Assembly (NCBI GenBank): GCA_030628805.1
Contig: DAOVQG010000222.1
Location: 1 to 7,959 of the forward strand
Direction of reading: 5' to 3'
Origin: JAGMDK01 sp023128695
GTDB taxonomy: Bacteria > Planctomycetota > Phycisphaerae > UBA1845 > Fen-1342
Length of the DNA: 7,959 nt
Part shown: positions 1 to 5,596 of the stretch, piece after piece
Layout of the letters: every line of letters begins with the position of its first letter
How positions within the stretch are numbered: the first letter of the stretch is position 1
Made by a program: the position numbers and the translations under genes
The notes under the pieces: model-generated
The model's database searches: none
Seen by the model: the letters and a program-made list of their open reading frames with translations, nothing else
What the model was told of the DNA's origin: nothing

Positions 1-1
1 A

Positions 2-28
2 CCACGAAGGGCACGAAGACCACGAAGA
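2..28. repeat. 9-bp tandem repeat, three units
   Basis: Three consecutive 9-bp units with the core CACGAAG (CCACGAAGG, GCACGAAGA, CCACGAAGA). The unit equals three codons, but no convincing reading frame runs through it, so I treat it as an intergenic micro-repeat. The array may continue left of the window, because it begins at the very edge. Confidence 0.7.
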
Positions 29-100
29 ACCGGGTAGGGTTCGCTGTGCGGACCACCTGATCGGGAAATGGTGAAAGGCCCGCAAAGCGGACCCTGCGGA

Positions 101-172
101 CTCTGTCCCGGCCGTAGAACACGGGGACACGCTTTTCCGAGATGACGTCCGGGACGGAGCCCGGACGCTACA
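101..172. repeat. Compound palindromic repeat, 5' copy (left arm eroded)
   Basis: This stretch aligns without gaps to 7736-7807, with 63 of 72 positions identical by hand count. Its right arm (145-172) is identical over 28 nt to 7780-7807. The matching left arm seen near the window end (TGTAGCG plus CCGGG) is degraded here to ACCCTGCGGA, so the element has lost one half of its large inverted repeat. The right arm still folds by itself: CGTCCGGG (146-153) pairs with CCCGGACG (160-167). It belongs to the same 27-28-nt family found between etfB and etfA. No coding signal overlaps it. Confidence 0.8.
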
Positions 173-179
173 TTTTTTT
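146..179 (+). terminator. Possible intrinsic terminator formed by the repeat arm
   Basis: An 8-bp GC stem (146-153 with 160-167, 6-nt loop) is followed by CTACA and seven consecutive T residues (173-179), so on the plus strand it resembles a rho-independent terminator. No gene ends upstream within the window, so any client gene lies further left. The T run may equally be incidental to the repeat. Confidence 0.25.
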
Positions 180-211
180 CGCTGGTGCGAGATAGGAATC
201 TCGCACCAGCG
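180..211. repeat. 32-nt perfect hairpin repeat, copy 1
   Basis: Arms of 14 bp (180-193 and 198-211) enclose the tetraloop AGGA and are followed by GTCGA. A second copy with the same loop and flank lies at 7685-7716. The loop-closing pair is T-A here and A-T in the other copy, so the base change is compensated. It sits about 90 bp past the stop of the minus-strand beta-helix gene and could act in 3'-end processing of that mRNA. On the minus strand it is followed by A residues, so it is not a canonical terminator. Confidence 0.8.
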
Positions 212-233
212 TCGATCGTGCGACAACGAAGAG

Positions 234-255
234 CCGCGGGCTTCAGCCCGCGCGG
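234..255. repeat. GC-rich hairpin module CGGGCTTCAGCCCG
   Basis: The core CGGGCTTCAGCCCG forms a short stem with arms CGGGC and GCCCG, widened by further G and C residues on both sides. It lies 49-70 bp downstream of the beta-helix stop on that gene's strand. It could help end or protect the transcript, but no T tract follows it in that direction. I consider it one more dispersed intergenic palindrome. Confidence 0.5.
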
Positions 256-303
256 TCTTTCGATCGCGCAAGTGGCGCGAGATTGCGTACAGTCATATAG
301 ATT

Positions 304-2445
304 TTAAGGAGAGGAGGATTGCAGCCCGCTCGGGGAGAGAGGGACGGACAGTTGCTTTCCCTTTTGCCGCGGCGGCCACGTCTGCATCTGTCCCAGCTTG
401 AGCAGTAAAGGACGCCGGCAGGTCGGGTCAACCGAGGCGGCGTTGCTCTCCCAACCCAAGGGATTAGGCAGTGCGCTCCCGTCGAGCACGACCGTGGCGC
501 CCTCTTCGTCCCCGTCGCCGAGGCCCCCGTCGCCGAACAGGTCGTATTGATCACAGTTGGTCGTATCCCACCGGTTTCGTCCGGAGTTAGAGTTCGTCAA
601 TCCGGAGTTTATCTCCACGCAATAGGTCTGGGTCGTGTCTTTACATACGTTGTTGGAGACGTTGTAGGTGTACGTGTGGCCGTTCAAGGTGGGCTGCAAC
701 TTGAATGGGACGCCGCAGTAGTCGAATATGTTCGCACAGGCGACCACGCTCGTGTGGCCGGTCAGGCTCGCGTGCTCGTAGACAGCGGCGGCGGCGGCCG
801 TGTCGGTATGGATGCTATCGAAATAGTTGCCCTCCAGGCGCCAGTCCCTGTTCCCCTCGAACACGCAGCCATAGAACGCCGTGGCGGGCGCTGCCAGGGT
901 CCGGATCCAATTGTTGCGAACCAGCAGATTGACGCCGTCGGAAACACGAATCACACCTCTTCCGCCCGCCCGCGACATATCAGCCAGGATGCAATTTTCT
1001 TCGACAATGATGTTATCGCCTTCGAGCCACATGACTTCCGTGTCCCCCCCCGTATCCCGTGGCTGTCTCAGGATATAATTATTGCGCACGACGTGTTGGT
1101 CGTTGCGACGCAGGTTCACGGCCCGCCCGCCGTCCAAGTTAATGATCACATTGTTTTGGATGACCAGCGCGGACGCATCCGTCCCGCCCGCGACCGAGGT
1201 CGCGTTGATCGCGGTGCCGAAATCGGTCTTGCAAACCTCGTTCCACTCAATACGCACGCCGGTCAGCCCATCGACGTACATCTTGATGCCTTGTGTAGTC
1301 CGGCACTCGCGGATCACGCCGTTATCCGTGTCGGCGAGCAGGAACGCATTCGTATCCACGCCCCGCAGGAAGGCCCCCGCGCATTGGCCGGTGTGGTAGG
1401 TATCTCCGCTGGTGCGAATATAGGCGCCTAGAACAACGACCGGCGTGTAGCCCTCACCCTGGATCGCCTGGCCCTGAGAAAGCAAGATCGTCGCCTGCTC
1501 CACCAGCAGCGTGAACCCGCCGTGCGACGTGATGGTCTGGTTGGTGTTGGTGGGGCCGGGGTCGCCCATCCAGGGATTGATTAGATGGCAGGAACTGCGG
1601 GGCCGGTATTCGGTTGAACCGTCGCAGGAGAAGAGATCCGAGTCGCCATTCGCCATATCCAGGCGGGTGAACGTCGACCGGGTAGCCGCGTCCGAAACCC
1701 ATAGGTAGAGCCCGCGGACGCTGTCGCCGATGATATTACGCACCTTGAGGTCGTCAGCGCTGACGTTGCAATCGTCGAAGAACAGCAGCGCCTGGCGGTC
1801 GTTGTGTGTAACGGCGGTGACACCGGTGCCGTCGAAACCGATGTCACTGATCGTCACGTCGCGGGCGGTCCCGGCGCCGTCCATCAGCAGCGAGCCGGTG
1901 ATCGTGGTGTTGCCCGGCCCCGCCCCGAACAGGGAGACCGGGGGCGGATTGAGCGGCTCCGAGGATTCATCGTAATCACCAGGCCCGATGTGGATCGCAG
2001 CGCCCAAGTCCGCCACGGCGCATGCCTGGCGGACAGTCGCGAAGTACCCGCCGACACGGCAGGCTTTCTGAGCACCGGCCGTCACCTGGGGCGCGACGGT
2101 GATCACGTCCGGATCCCCCCCGACGTTGCAAGCGGTGACGATTGTCCACTGTGGGGTGCCACTCACGTCCCAGCAGAGGTAGTCGCCGACCAGCACGCCG
2201 AACCAGCCGCCGCCGGAGAGGTCTTCGATATTGCTATCGGCCCCGTTGTCACTCGCCGTCGCTCCGCCGGCCCCGGCCGAGAGACTGTAGACGGGTCCGT
2301 CGTCCACCCCCACGCGTCCACTGGGCCCGCCGCCGTTCGTATCGCTTGCGTTGGCCCCCTGCGAGACATACCAGTCCACCGCCGCCGGTCGCGCCGGCAG
2401 CCCCAACAACAGCCCGAGTCCGATTGCGATTCCGCCGCACAGCAT
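304..2445 (-). CDS. Secreted right-handed parallel beta-helix repeat protein
   Basis: The 713-residue product starts at ATG 2445, chosen because AAAGGGG lies 7 nt upstream; an ATG nine codons earlier lacks this. Residues 1-22 form a signal peptide (hydrophobic GGIAIGLGLLLGL, then PARPAA). A segment with IHIGPGDYDE (about 151-160) resembles the entry strand of pectate-lyase-like folds. Six Asn-rich turns follow: IQNN (429), VRNN (453), VEEN (481), VRNN (509), LEGN (537) and VSNN (596). Four successive gaps are 24-28 residues, matching one coil of a beta-helix with an asparagine ladder. An acidic DGGLGDGDEEG segment near 639-649 could bind calcium. The family includes polysaccharide lyases and adhesins, but I see no catalytic signature, so substrate and activity are unknown. 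The last 30 residues are basic and proline/serine-rich, unlike the rest, and may be read-through of a damaged 3' end. A G8 run in the coding strand (1044-1051) is a slippage risk. Confidence 0.85.
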   Translation of the reverse strand: MLCGGIAIGLGLLLGLPARPAAVDWYVSQGANASDTNGGGPSGRVGVDDGPVYSLSAGAGGATASDNGADSNIEDLSGGGWFGVLVGDYLCWDVSGTPQWTIVTACNVGGDPDVITVAPQVTAGAQKACRVGGYFATVRQACAVADLGAAIHIGPGDYDESSEPLNPPPVSLFGAGPGNTTITGSLLMDGAGTARDVTISDIGFDGTGVTAVTHNDRQALLFFDDCNVSADDLKVRNIIGDSVRGLYLWVSDAATRSTFTRLDMANGDSDLFSCDGSTEYRPRSSCHLINPWMGDPGPTNTNQTITSHGGFTLLVEQATILLSQGQAIQGEGYTPVVVLGAYIRTSGDTYHTGQCAGAFLRGVDTNAFLLADTDNGVIRECRTTQGIKMYVDGLTGVRIEWNEVCKTDFGTAINATSVAGGTDASALVIQNNVIINLDGGRAVNLRRNDQHVVRNNYILRQPRDTGGDTEVMWLEGDNIIVEENCILADMSRAGGRGVIRVSDGVNLLVRNNWIRTLAAPATAFYGCVFEGNRDWRLEGNYFDSIHTDTAAAAAVYEHASLTGHTSVVACANIFDYCGVPFKLQPTLNGHTYTYNVSNNVCKDTTQTYCVEINSGLTNSNSGRNRWDTTNCDQYDLFGDGGLGDGDEEGATVVLDGSALPNPLGWESNAASVDPTCRRPLLLKLGQMQTWPPRQKGKQLSVPLSPSGLQSSSP

Positions 2446-2484
2446 CGTTTGTCCCCTTTCAGCAACCCACACCTTCCCTCGCTC

Positions 2485-2512
2485 ATTGTATCTTCCAGAC
2501 GCGTATCCTCAA
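2485..2512 (-). promoter_or_regulatory. Candidate sigma70-type promoter of the beta-helix gene
   Basis: Read on the minus strand, TTGAGG (-35, 4 of 6 to consensus) and TACAAT (-10, 5 of 6) are separated by 16 nt. Transcription would begin near 2478, giving a leader of about 33 nt that contains the AAAGGGG ribosome-binding site. The position immediately before the chosen start supports the assignment. Confidence 0.45.
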
Positions 2513-2814
2513 GGGTAAAGCGGGGCGGGTGGGAACGTGGGGGGTGGGCGTCAGGAAAGTGGGTAAACCGGTGGGGCGGCCCTCCGCGGCCGCCAGCGGA
2601 CCGTACTGGCGGGCACGGAGGCCCGCCCCACCCACTATGTTGACGCTCACCCGAACGTGGGAACGTGGGAAGGGTGCCACGCAACGGACGGGTGACGGGT
2701 GGCCCACGCTGTCCCAACGTGGGTTCACGATTTCATCTCCCCAAGTGGCGGGTGGGGCACCCACACCCGTTCGCATACCTGGAACCGACGAATTGACCAG
2801 TCGGCAAAGGGGTA
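2513..2814. repeat. Gene-free repeat-filled spacer
   Basis: No coding region is credible here. The stretch holds copies of the GTGGGAAC octamer (GGTGGGAACGTGGGG at 2529-2543; three partial units at 2653-2676; AACGTGGG at 2716-2723). It also holds a large inverted repeat at 2571-2631. Two smaller hairpins are present: CCCACG/CGTGGG (2703-2708 with 2718-2723) and CGGGTG/CACCCG (2749-2754 with 2764-2769). The ACT-domain gene to the right ends at 2815 on the minus strand, so these hairpins lie directly in its 3' untranslated region. None carries a T tract on that strand. Confidence 0.65.
2571..2631. repeat. 61-nt nested inverted repeat
   Basis: The outer arms 2571-2586 and 2616-2631 pair at 15 of 16 positions (GTGGGGCGGCCCTCCG against its near complement). 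Inside them CGCCAG (2591-2596) pairs with CTGGCG (2606-2611) around a 9-nt loop. The nested palindrome in non-coding DNA resembles a REP/BIME- or MITE-like unit. No transposase of any kind is in the window. Confidence 0.65.
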
Positions 2815-3246
2815 TCAGCGGTTGAGCGCATCGGTCAGGGCCGCGCTGGCTTTGTCCGCGTCGGCGGCACTGTCGAAAGCCAGATAGAAGACTGAACGCC
2901 CACCCAGCTTCGCGCCCGAAGCGCCCCGCATGCTGACGCCTTCATTCGCCACCGTCCACGTAATCAGGGCTCCCAGCCCGGGACGATCGGGTCCCTCGAC
3001 CCGCAGCGTGACGGCCGACGTCCACTGCGACAGACCGGCTTGCAGCGCGGCCCGGACCGAGTCCTCTCCGCGGAACGGGGCCATGAACAGCACGCCCTTG
3101 CCGGGCTTATCGGGGGCTCGGCGGGCAATCATGAACTCCAGGTTGACCCCGACCCTTGAAACGGATTCCAGCTTCTCCGCCACCGCGCCGGCACGGTCCT
3201 CAATCTCTCCTGCCCAAACGTTTTCCCTGGTGATTTCATAGGCCAT
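2815..3246 (-). CDS. Small protein with two ACT domains
   Basis: The 143-residue product starts at ATG 3246 with AAGGAG 7 nt upstream. The chain is two ACT-like halves in tandem. The first runs about 6-72, with the ligand-loop motif DRAG at 17-20. The second runs about 79-142, with DRPG at 87-90 followed by GLGALITWTVANEGVSM, the usual ACT strand-helix pattern. There is no enzyme or DNA-binding domain and no signal peptide, so it is a free-standing cytoplasmic ACT protein. The fold usually senses amino acids or other small ligands, often as a dimer. What this one binds, and which enzyme or regulator it controls, cannot be read from the window. It is divergent from the pRiA4b-like gene, with a spacer rich in inverted repeats; that may mean shared control but does not show shared function. 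Alternative labels would be GcvR-like or a generic amino-acid-binding protein. Confidence 0.8.
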   Translation of the reverse strand: MAYEITRENVWAGEIEDRAGAVAEKLESVSRVGVNLEFMIARRAPDKPGKGVLFMAPFRGEDSVRAALQAGLSQWTSAVTLRVEGPDRPGLGALITWTVANEGVSMRGASGAKLGGRSVFYLAFDSAADADKASAALTDALNR

Positions 3247-3273
3247 GATTTGTCTCCTTGCCCGTGAGATATG

Positions 3274-3358
3274 TTGACTCCGAAGGGCGGCCGATACAGG
3301 CCCTGAACAAGTTATCCTTGACTCACGCCACAGTCAACGGTCGGCGTGCCCTGAGTCA
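3274..3358. promoter_or_regulatory. Cluster of TGACTC boxes in the divergent spacer
   Basis: TTGACTC occurs at 3274-3280 and TTGACTCA at 3318-3325. The reverse complement AGTCAA is at 3332-3337 and TGAGTCA at 3352-3358. TTGACT (3318-3323) and AGTCAA (3332-3337) form a 6-bp inverted repeat with 8 nt between. The first two boxes start 44 bp apart, about four helical turns. This is the look of an operator for a dimeric regulator shared by the two divergent genes, but no regulator is identified. TTGACT could also be a -35 element. Confidence 0.3.
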
Positions 3359-3398
3359 TCCCCACTTGTTAGAGGGTCGCCGGGTTGCGGAGCGGCCG

Positions 3399-3462
3399 CC
3401 AATCGCGATGATTGGGCATAGCCCGGGATGGCTTGGTGTCGTTGGACCGTCGACGCCAACGA
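3399..3462. promoter_or_regulatory. Two inverted repeats upstream of the pRiA4b-like gene
   Basis: CCAATC (3399-3404) pairs with GATTGG (3410-3415) around a 5-nt centre. Further on, TCGTTGG (3439-3445) pairs with CCAACGA (3456-3462) around a 10-nt centre. The second lies 29 bp before ATG 3492, so it could be an operator or a hairpin in the mRNA leader. The symmetry is visible in the sequence; the function is inferred. Confidence 0.3.
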
Positions 3463-3491
3463 GTCCAGTGACGGGCAGAGAGGACGACAGG

Positions 3492-4199
3492 ATGCCGACG
3501 AAAACACAGCCGGCGGCGGGGAAGGTTCATGAACTGAAGATCACGCTGCGCGGCAGCAAACCCCCGATCTGGCGCCGCGTCGCCGTGGCCAGCGACTGCA
3601 CGCTGGCGGAACTGCACGAGATCGTGCAGATGGTCATGGGCTGGATGAACGAACATCTGCACCAATTCCGCCTCAAAGTCGCCGTCAAGAAGCCAAGTTC
3701 GCAGGAACTTGTCCAACTGATGCAGTCCGGCCGGTGGGATGAGATTGAACTGCGAACGCGCGGCGAGCGCGTGTTCACCGACATGTCTATCGAGGACTTG
3801 GAGGACGAAGATGAGCGCCGCTTCACCCTCGGTGAGCTCTGTCCCAAGGTCAAGAGCAAGCTGCTCTACGAGTATGACTTCGGCGACGGATGGGAGCACA
3901 CCATCGCGGTCGTCAAGGTTTACCCGCCGGAAGACGGCGTGCACTATCCCATTTGCCTGGCCGGCAAGCGGGCCTGCCCGCCGGAGGACTGTGGCGGCAT
4001 TTGGGGCTATTACGAGATGCTCGAAGCCGTTGGCGATCCGCGGCACCCCGAGCACGAGGACTTCGTGGACTGGCTTGGTGACGAGTTCGATCCCGACACT
4101 TTTGATCTGGAGGAGGCGAACGCGGTGCTTCGGCAGTGGCGCCGACATCCGCGCTTGCGAACCGGAAAGCGGCGAACACGCGCGCAGCGCAAGTCCTGA
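3492..4199 (+). CDS. Plasmid pRiA4b ORF-3 family protein
   Basis: The 235-residue product starts at ATG 3492 with GAGAGG about 8 nt upstream. The frame is open further left from a TTG near 3258, but that part has no family similarity and covers the divergent promoter region. The family pattern is visible from end to end: ELKITLRGSKPPIWRRV (14-30), WMNEHLHQF (51-59), YEYDFGDGWEH (126-136), CLAGKRACPPEDCGG (155-169), WGYYEML (171-177), HPEHEDF (185-191) and FDPDTFDLEEAN (199-210). The last 18 residues are Arg/Lys-rich. Proteins of this family are widespread, occur on plasmids and near insertion sequences (the family name also mentions an IS1096 passenger), and have no established biochemical role. 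The Cys/His/Asp-rich core could bind metal, but that is a guess. It appears full length and intact. A terminator-like hairpin follows the stop, so it is probably transcribed alone. Confidence 0.88.
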   Translation: MPTKTQPAAGKVHELKITLRGSKPPIWRRVAVASDCTLAELHEIVQMVMGWMNEHLHQFRLKVAVKKPSSQELVQLMQSGRWDEIELRTRGERVFTDMSIEDLEDEDERRFTLGELCPKVKSKLLYEYDFGDGWEHTIAVVKVYPPEDGVHYPICLAGKRACPPEDCGGIWGYYEMLEAVGDPRHPEHEDFVDWLGDEFDPDTFDLEEANAVLRQWRRHPRLRTGKRRTRAQRKS

Positions 4200-4217
4200 C
4201 TGGGGATTAATGGGGAC

Positions 4218-4268
4218 GGGGACGGGAATGTTTTCTTGACAAAAAGGATTCCTGTCCCCATTTGTTTC
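4218..4268 (+). terminator. Terminator-like long hairpin (dispersed GGGGAC repeat)
   Basis: GGGGACGGGAAT (4218-4229) pairs with ATTCCTGTCCCC (4248-4259) at 11 of 12 positions, and TTTT/AAAA extends the stem inward. ATTTGTTT follows. It begins 19 bp after the pRiA4b-like stop and would serve as its terminator. It also has the look of a mobile palindromic module, and it can fold on the other strand as well, where it would face metF. Confidence 0.45.
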
Positions 4269-4434
4269 GTGTCCCAGTCAAGACGACGGCGACCTGAGCA
4301 ACGGCACGCCGCATTACGATAAGATCACCACCGGTTTCGGGCTGCACAACATGTGGACTGAACCGCCGGAGAACGACGATTGTATTGATGCGATCGATCC
4401 GCTGGTCGCGTTGATGAATACAACTTGTCCATAA
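4264..4434 (+). pseudogene. 3' remnant of a secreted-protein gene
   Basis: One open frame ending at TAA 4432-4434 reads, from about 4282, DDGDLSNGTPHYDKITTGFG, then LHNMWTEPPENDDCIDAIDP, then a short tail ending NTTCP. The DGDLSNGTPHYD segment looks like part of a real extracellular protein, of a type I associate from memory with planctomycete metalloprotease-like secreted proteins. No start codon with a ribosome-binding site precedes it. Its upstream border is the GGGGAC hairpin repeat, so the repeat or a deletion probably removed the 5' part. The stop lies only 2 bp from the end of metF on the opposite strand, which suggests that the gene once converged on metF. The family assignment is uncertain, but decay of a coding region is well supported by the motif. 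Confidence 0.6.
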
Positions 4435-4436
4435 GC

Positions 4437-5333
4437 TCAGCTACCGGCCGGGTGACGGGCCGGGGGATAGACCGTCCGGAGGGCCGTCAGGATCATCCGA
4501 GTCGCCGGGGACTTGTTCAGCGTGTAGAAGTGAATCCCCGGCGCGCCGCGATGCAAGAGTTCCAGACACTGGGCCGTGGCCTGGGCGACGCCGAGGGAAA
4601 GCACGGCGTTGGGATCGTCTTGTAGACGGCGTAGCTCGCTCAGGAGTGGCGCGGGGATCGTCGCGCCGCACATCTTGGTGAAGCGTTCGATCTGCTTGAC
4701 GTTGGTGATCGGCATGATGCCGGGGATGATTGGCACGCCGATGCCGGCGGCCCGGGCCCGGCCGACGAAATCGAAGTAGCGCTGGTTGTCGAAAAAGAGC
4801 TGGGTGATCAGGTACTCGCAGCCGGCGTCGACCTTGCGCTTGAGGTTTTCCAGGTCTGCCTCGGGGCTGGGGGCCTCGACGTGCCCCTCGGGATAGCACG
4901 CCCCGCCGAGGCAGAAATCGAAGTAGCGGTGTGCGAACGCCGCCAACTCGTTGGCATGGGAGAACTCTTCGGGGGCTGGCTCGAACCGGCCGGCCCCGCC
5001 CGCTGGGTCGCCACGCAAGGTCAACACGTTTTCCACCCCGGATTCATGCAGGCACTCGAAGACGCTCAAGAGTTCGGAACGGGTGGCGCCGAGGCAGGTG
5101 ACGTGTGCCAGGGCCTCGATGCCGTAGTCGCCGTGGAGGCTGGTCACCAACTGAAGCGTCCGTTGCCGCATGCCGCCGTCGGCCCGATCAGTGACCGATA
5201 CGTACGTCGGCTGTAACTCGCGTAATGAGGCCAGCGCCACGCGGAGTTGGATCTCGCCCGCCTGGTCCTTCGGCGGGAAGAACTCGAATGAAAAGCTGGG
5301 CCGGCCGGTCGTCAGCAGTTCGCGGATGCGCAT
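4437..5333 (-). CDS. metF: 5,10-methylenetetrahydrofolate reductase
   Basis: The 298-residue product, the usual bacterial MetF length, starts at ATG 5333 (weak GAGGG upstream). It reduces 5,10-methylene-THF to 5-methyl-THF in the cytoplasm with FAD and a reduced nicotinamide or similar donor, supplying methyl groups for methionine synthesis. The TIM-barrel hallmarks are in order: FEFFPPK (16-22, with the Glu that acts as proton donor in E. coli MetF), LTLRGDP (104-110, with the flavin-tuning Asp), CYPEGH (146-151), QLFFDN (178-183), IPGIMPI (203-209) and HFYTLN (268-273). No eukaryote-type regulatory domain follows, so AdoMet inhibition is not expected. No methionine synthase or other folate gene is adjacent, so the gene appears single. 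It is divergent from etfB and ends 2 bp from the decayed fragment on its right-hand side in transcription sense. It looks intact. Confidence 0.95.
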   Translation of the reverse strand: MRIRELLTTGRPSFSFEFFPPKDQAGEIQLRVALASLRELQPTYVSVTDRADGGMRQRTLQLVTSLHGDYGIEALAHVTCLGATRSELLSVFECLHESGVENVLTLRGDPAGGAGRFEPAPEEFSHANELAAFAHRYFDFCLGGACYPEGHVEAPSPEADLENLKRKVDAGCEYLITQLFFDNQRYFDFVGRARAAGIGVPIIPGIMPITNVKQIERFTKMCGATIPAPLLSELRRLQDDPNAVLSLGVAQATAQCLELLHRGAPGIHFYTLNKSPATRMILTALRTVYPPARHPAGS

Positions 5334-5384
5334 AGGTTACGCCCTCAGAGGGAGAAACGTCGGCCGTTGGCACGACGAGCCCGT

Positions 5385-5412
5385 ATTAAACCGTGCTCCC
5401 GCCCGGTCGCAA
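5385..5412 (-). promoter_or_regulatory. Candidate metF promoter
   Basis: On the minus strand TTGCGA (-35) and TTTAAT (-10, 5 of 6 to consensus) are 16 nt apart, placing the start of transcription about 45 bp before the ATG. A 6-bp palindrome with 5-nt centre, CAGGCC/GGCCTG (5414-5430), directly abuts the -35 element and could be an operator. No S-box or other methionine riboswitch structure was recognised in the short leader. Confidence 0.4.
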
Positions 5413-5514
5413 CCAGGCCGAGGAGGCCTGATAGATTAATCGGTTGTTACATCGACGTCGCACGAGCGGCGGGTGTCACGCCCCCCCCAGGCACAATCGT
5501 TGAAGCAGGGCACT

Positions 5515-5542
5515 TTGCGCCGCCGTCGGTTCCCGCTATGAT
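5515..5542 (+). promoter_or_regulatory. Candidate etfB promoter
   Basis: TTGCGC (5515-5520) and TATGAT (5537-5542, 5 of 6 to consensus) are 16 nt apart. Transcription would start near 5549 and give a leader of about 48 nt. GAGGAA (5585-5590) is the ribosome-binding site, 6 nt before ATG 5597. The architecture mirrors the proposed metF promoter on the other strand. Confidence 0.45.
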
Positions 5543-5596
5543 CCGGTTTTAACGCGAAGAAGACCGTATCACCGCACCCGTATCGAGGAAGCCCGC

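Noticed and set aside
547..1431. Long plus-strand open frame (294 codons) opposite the beta-helix gene
   Set aside because: It has no recognisable domain or ribosome-binding site and lies wholly antisense to a gene with a signal peptide and regular beta-helix coils. GC-rich codon use explains the open antisense frame.
1804..2643. Plus-strand open frame of 279 codons crossing the beta-helix promoter
   Set aside because: The product is Arg/Pro-rich, low in information, and runs into the repeat spacer. It is an antisense shadow.
3258..3491. N-terminal extension of the pRiA4b-like protein from a TTG start
   Set aside because: It overlaps the divergent regulatory spacer and has no family similarity. 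ATG 3492 has a better ribosome-binding site and gives the normal family length.
3369..4148. Minus-strand frame of 259 codons opposite the pRiA4b-like gene
   Set aside because: The plus strand carries every conserved block of a known family; the reverse frame has none.
5334..5384. SAM or cobalamin riboswitch in the metF leader
   Set aside because: The leader is only about 45-50 nt and shows no conserved riboswitch core.
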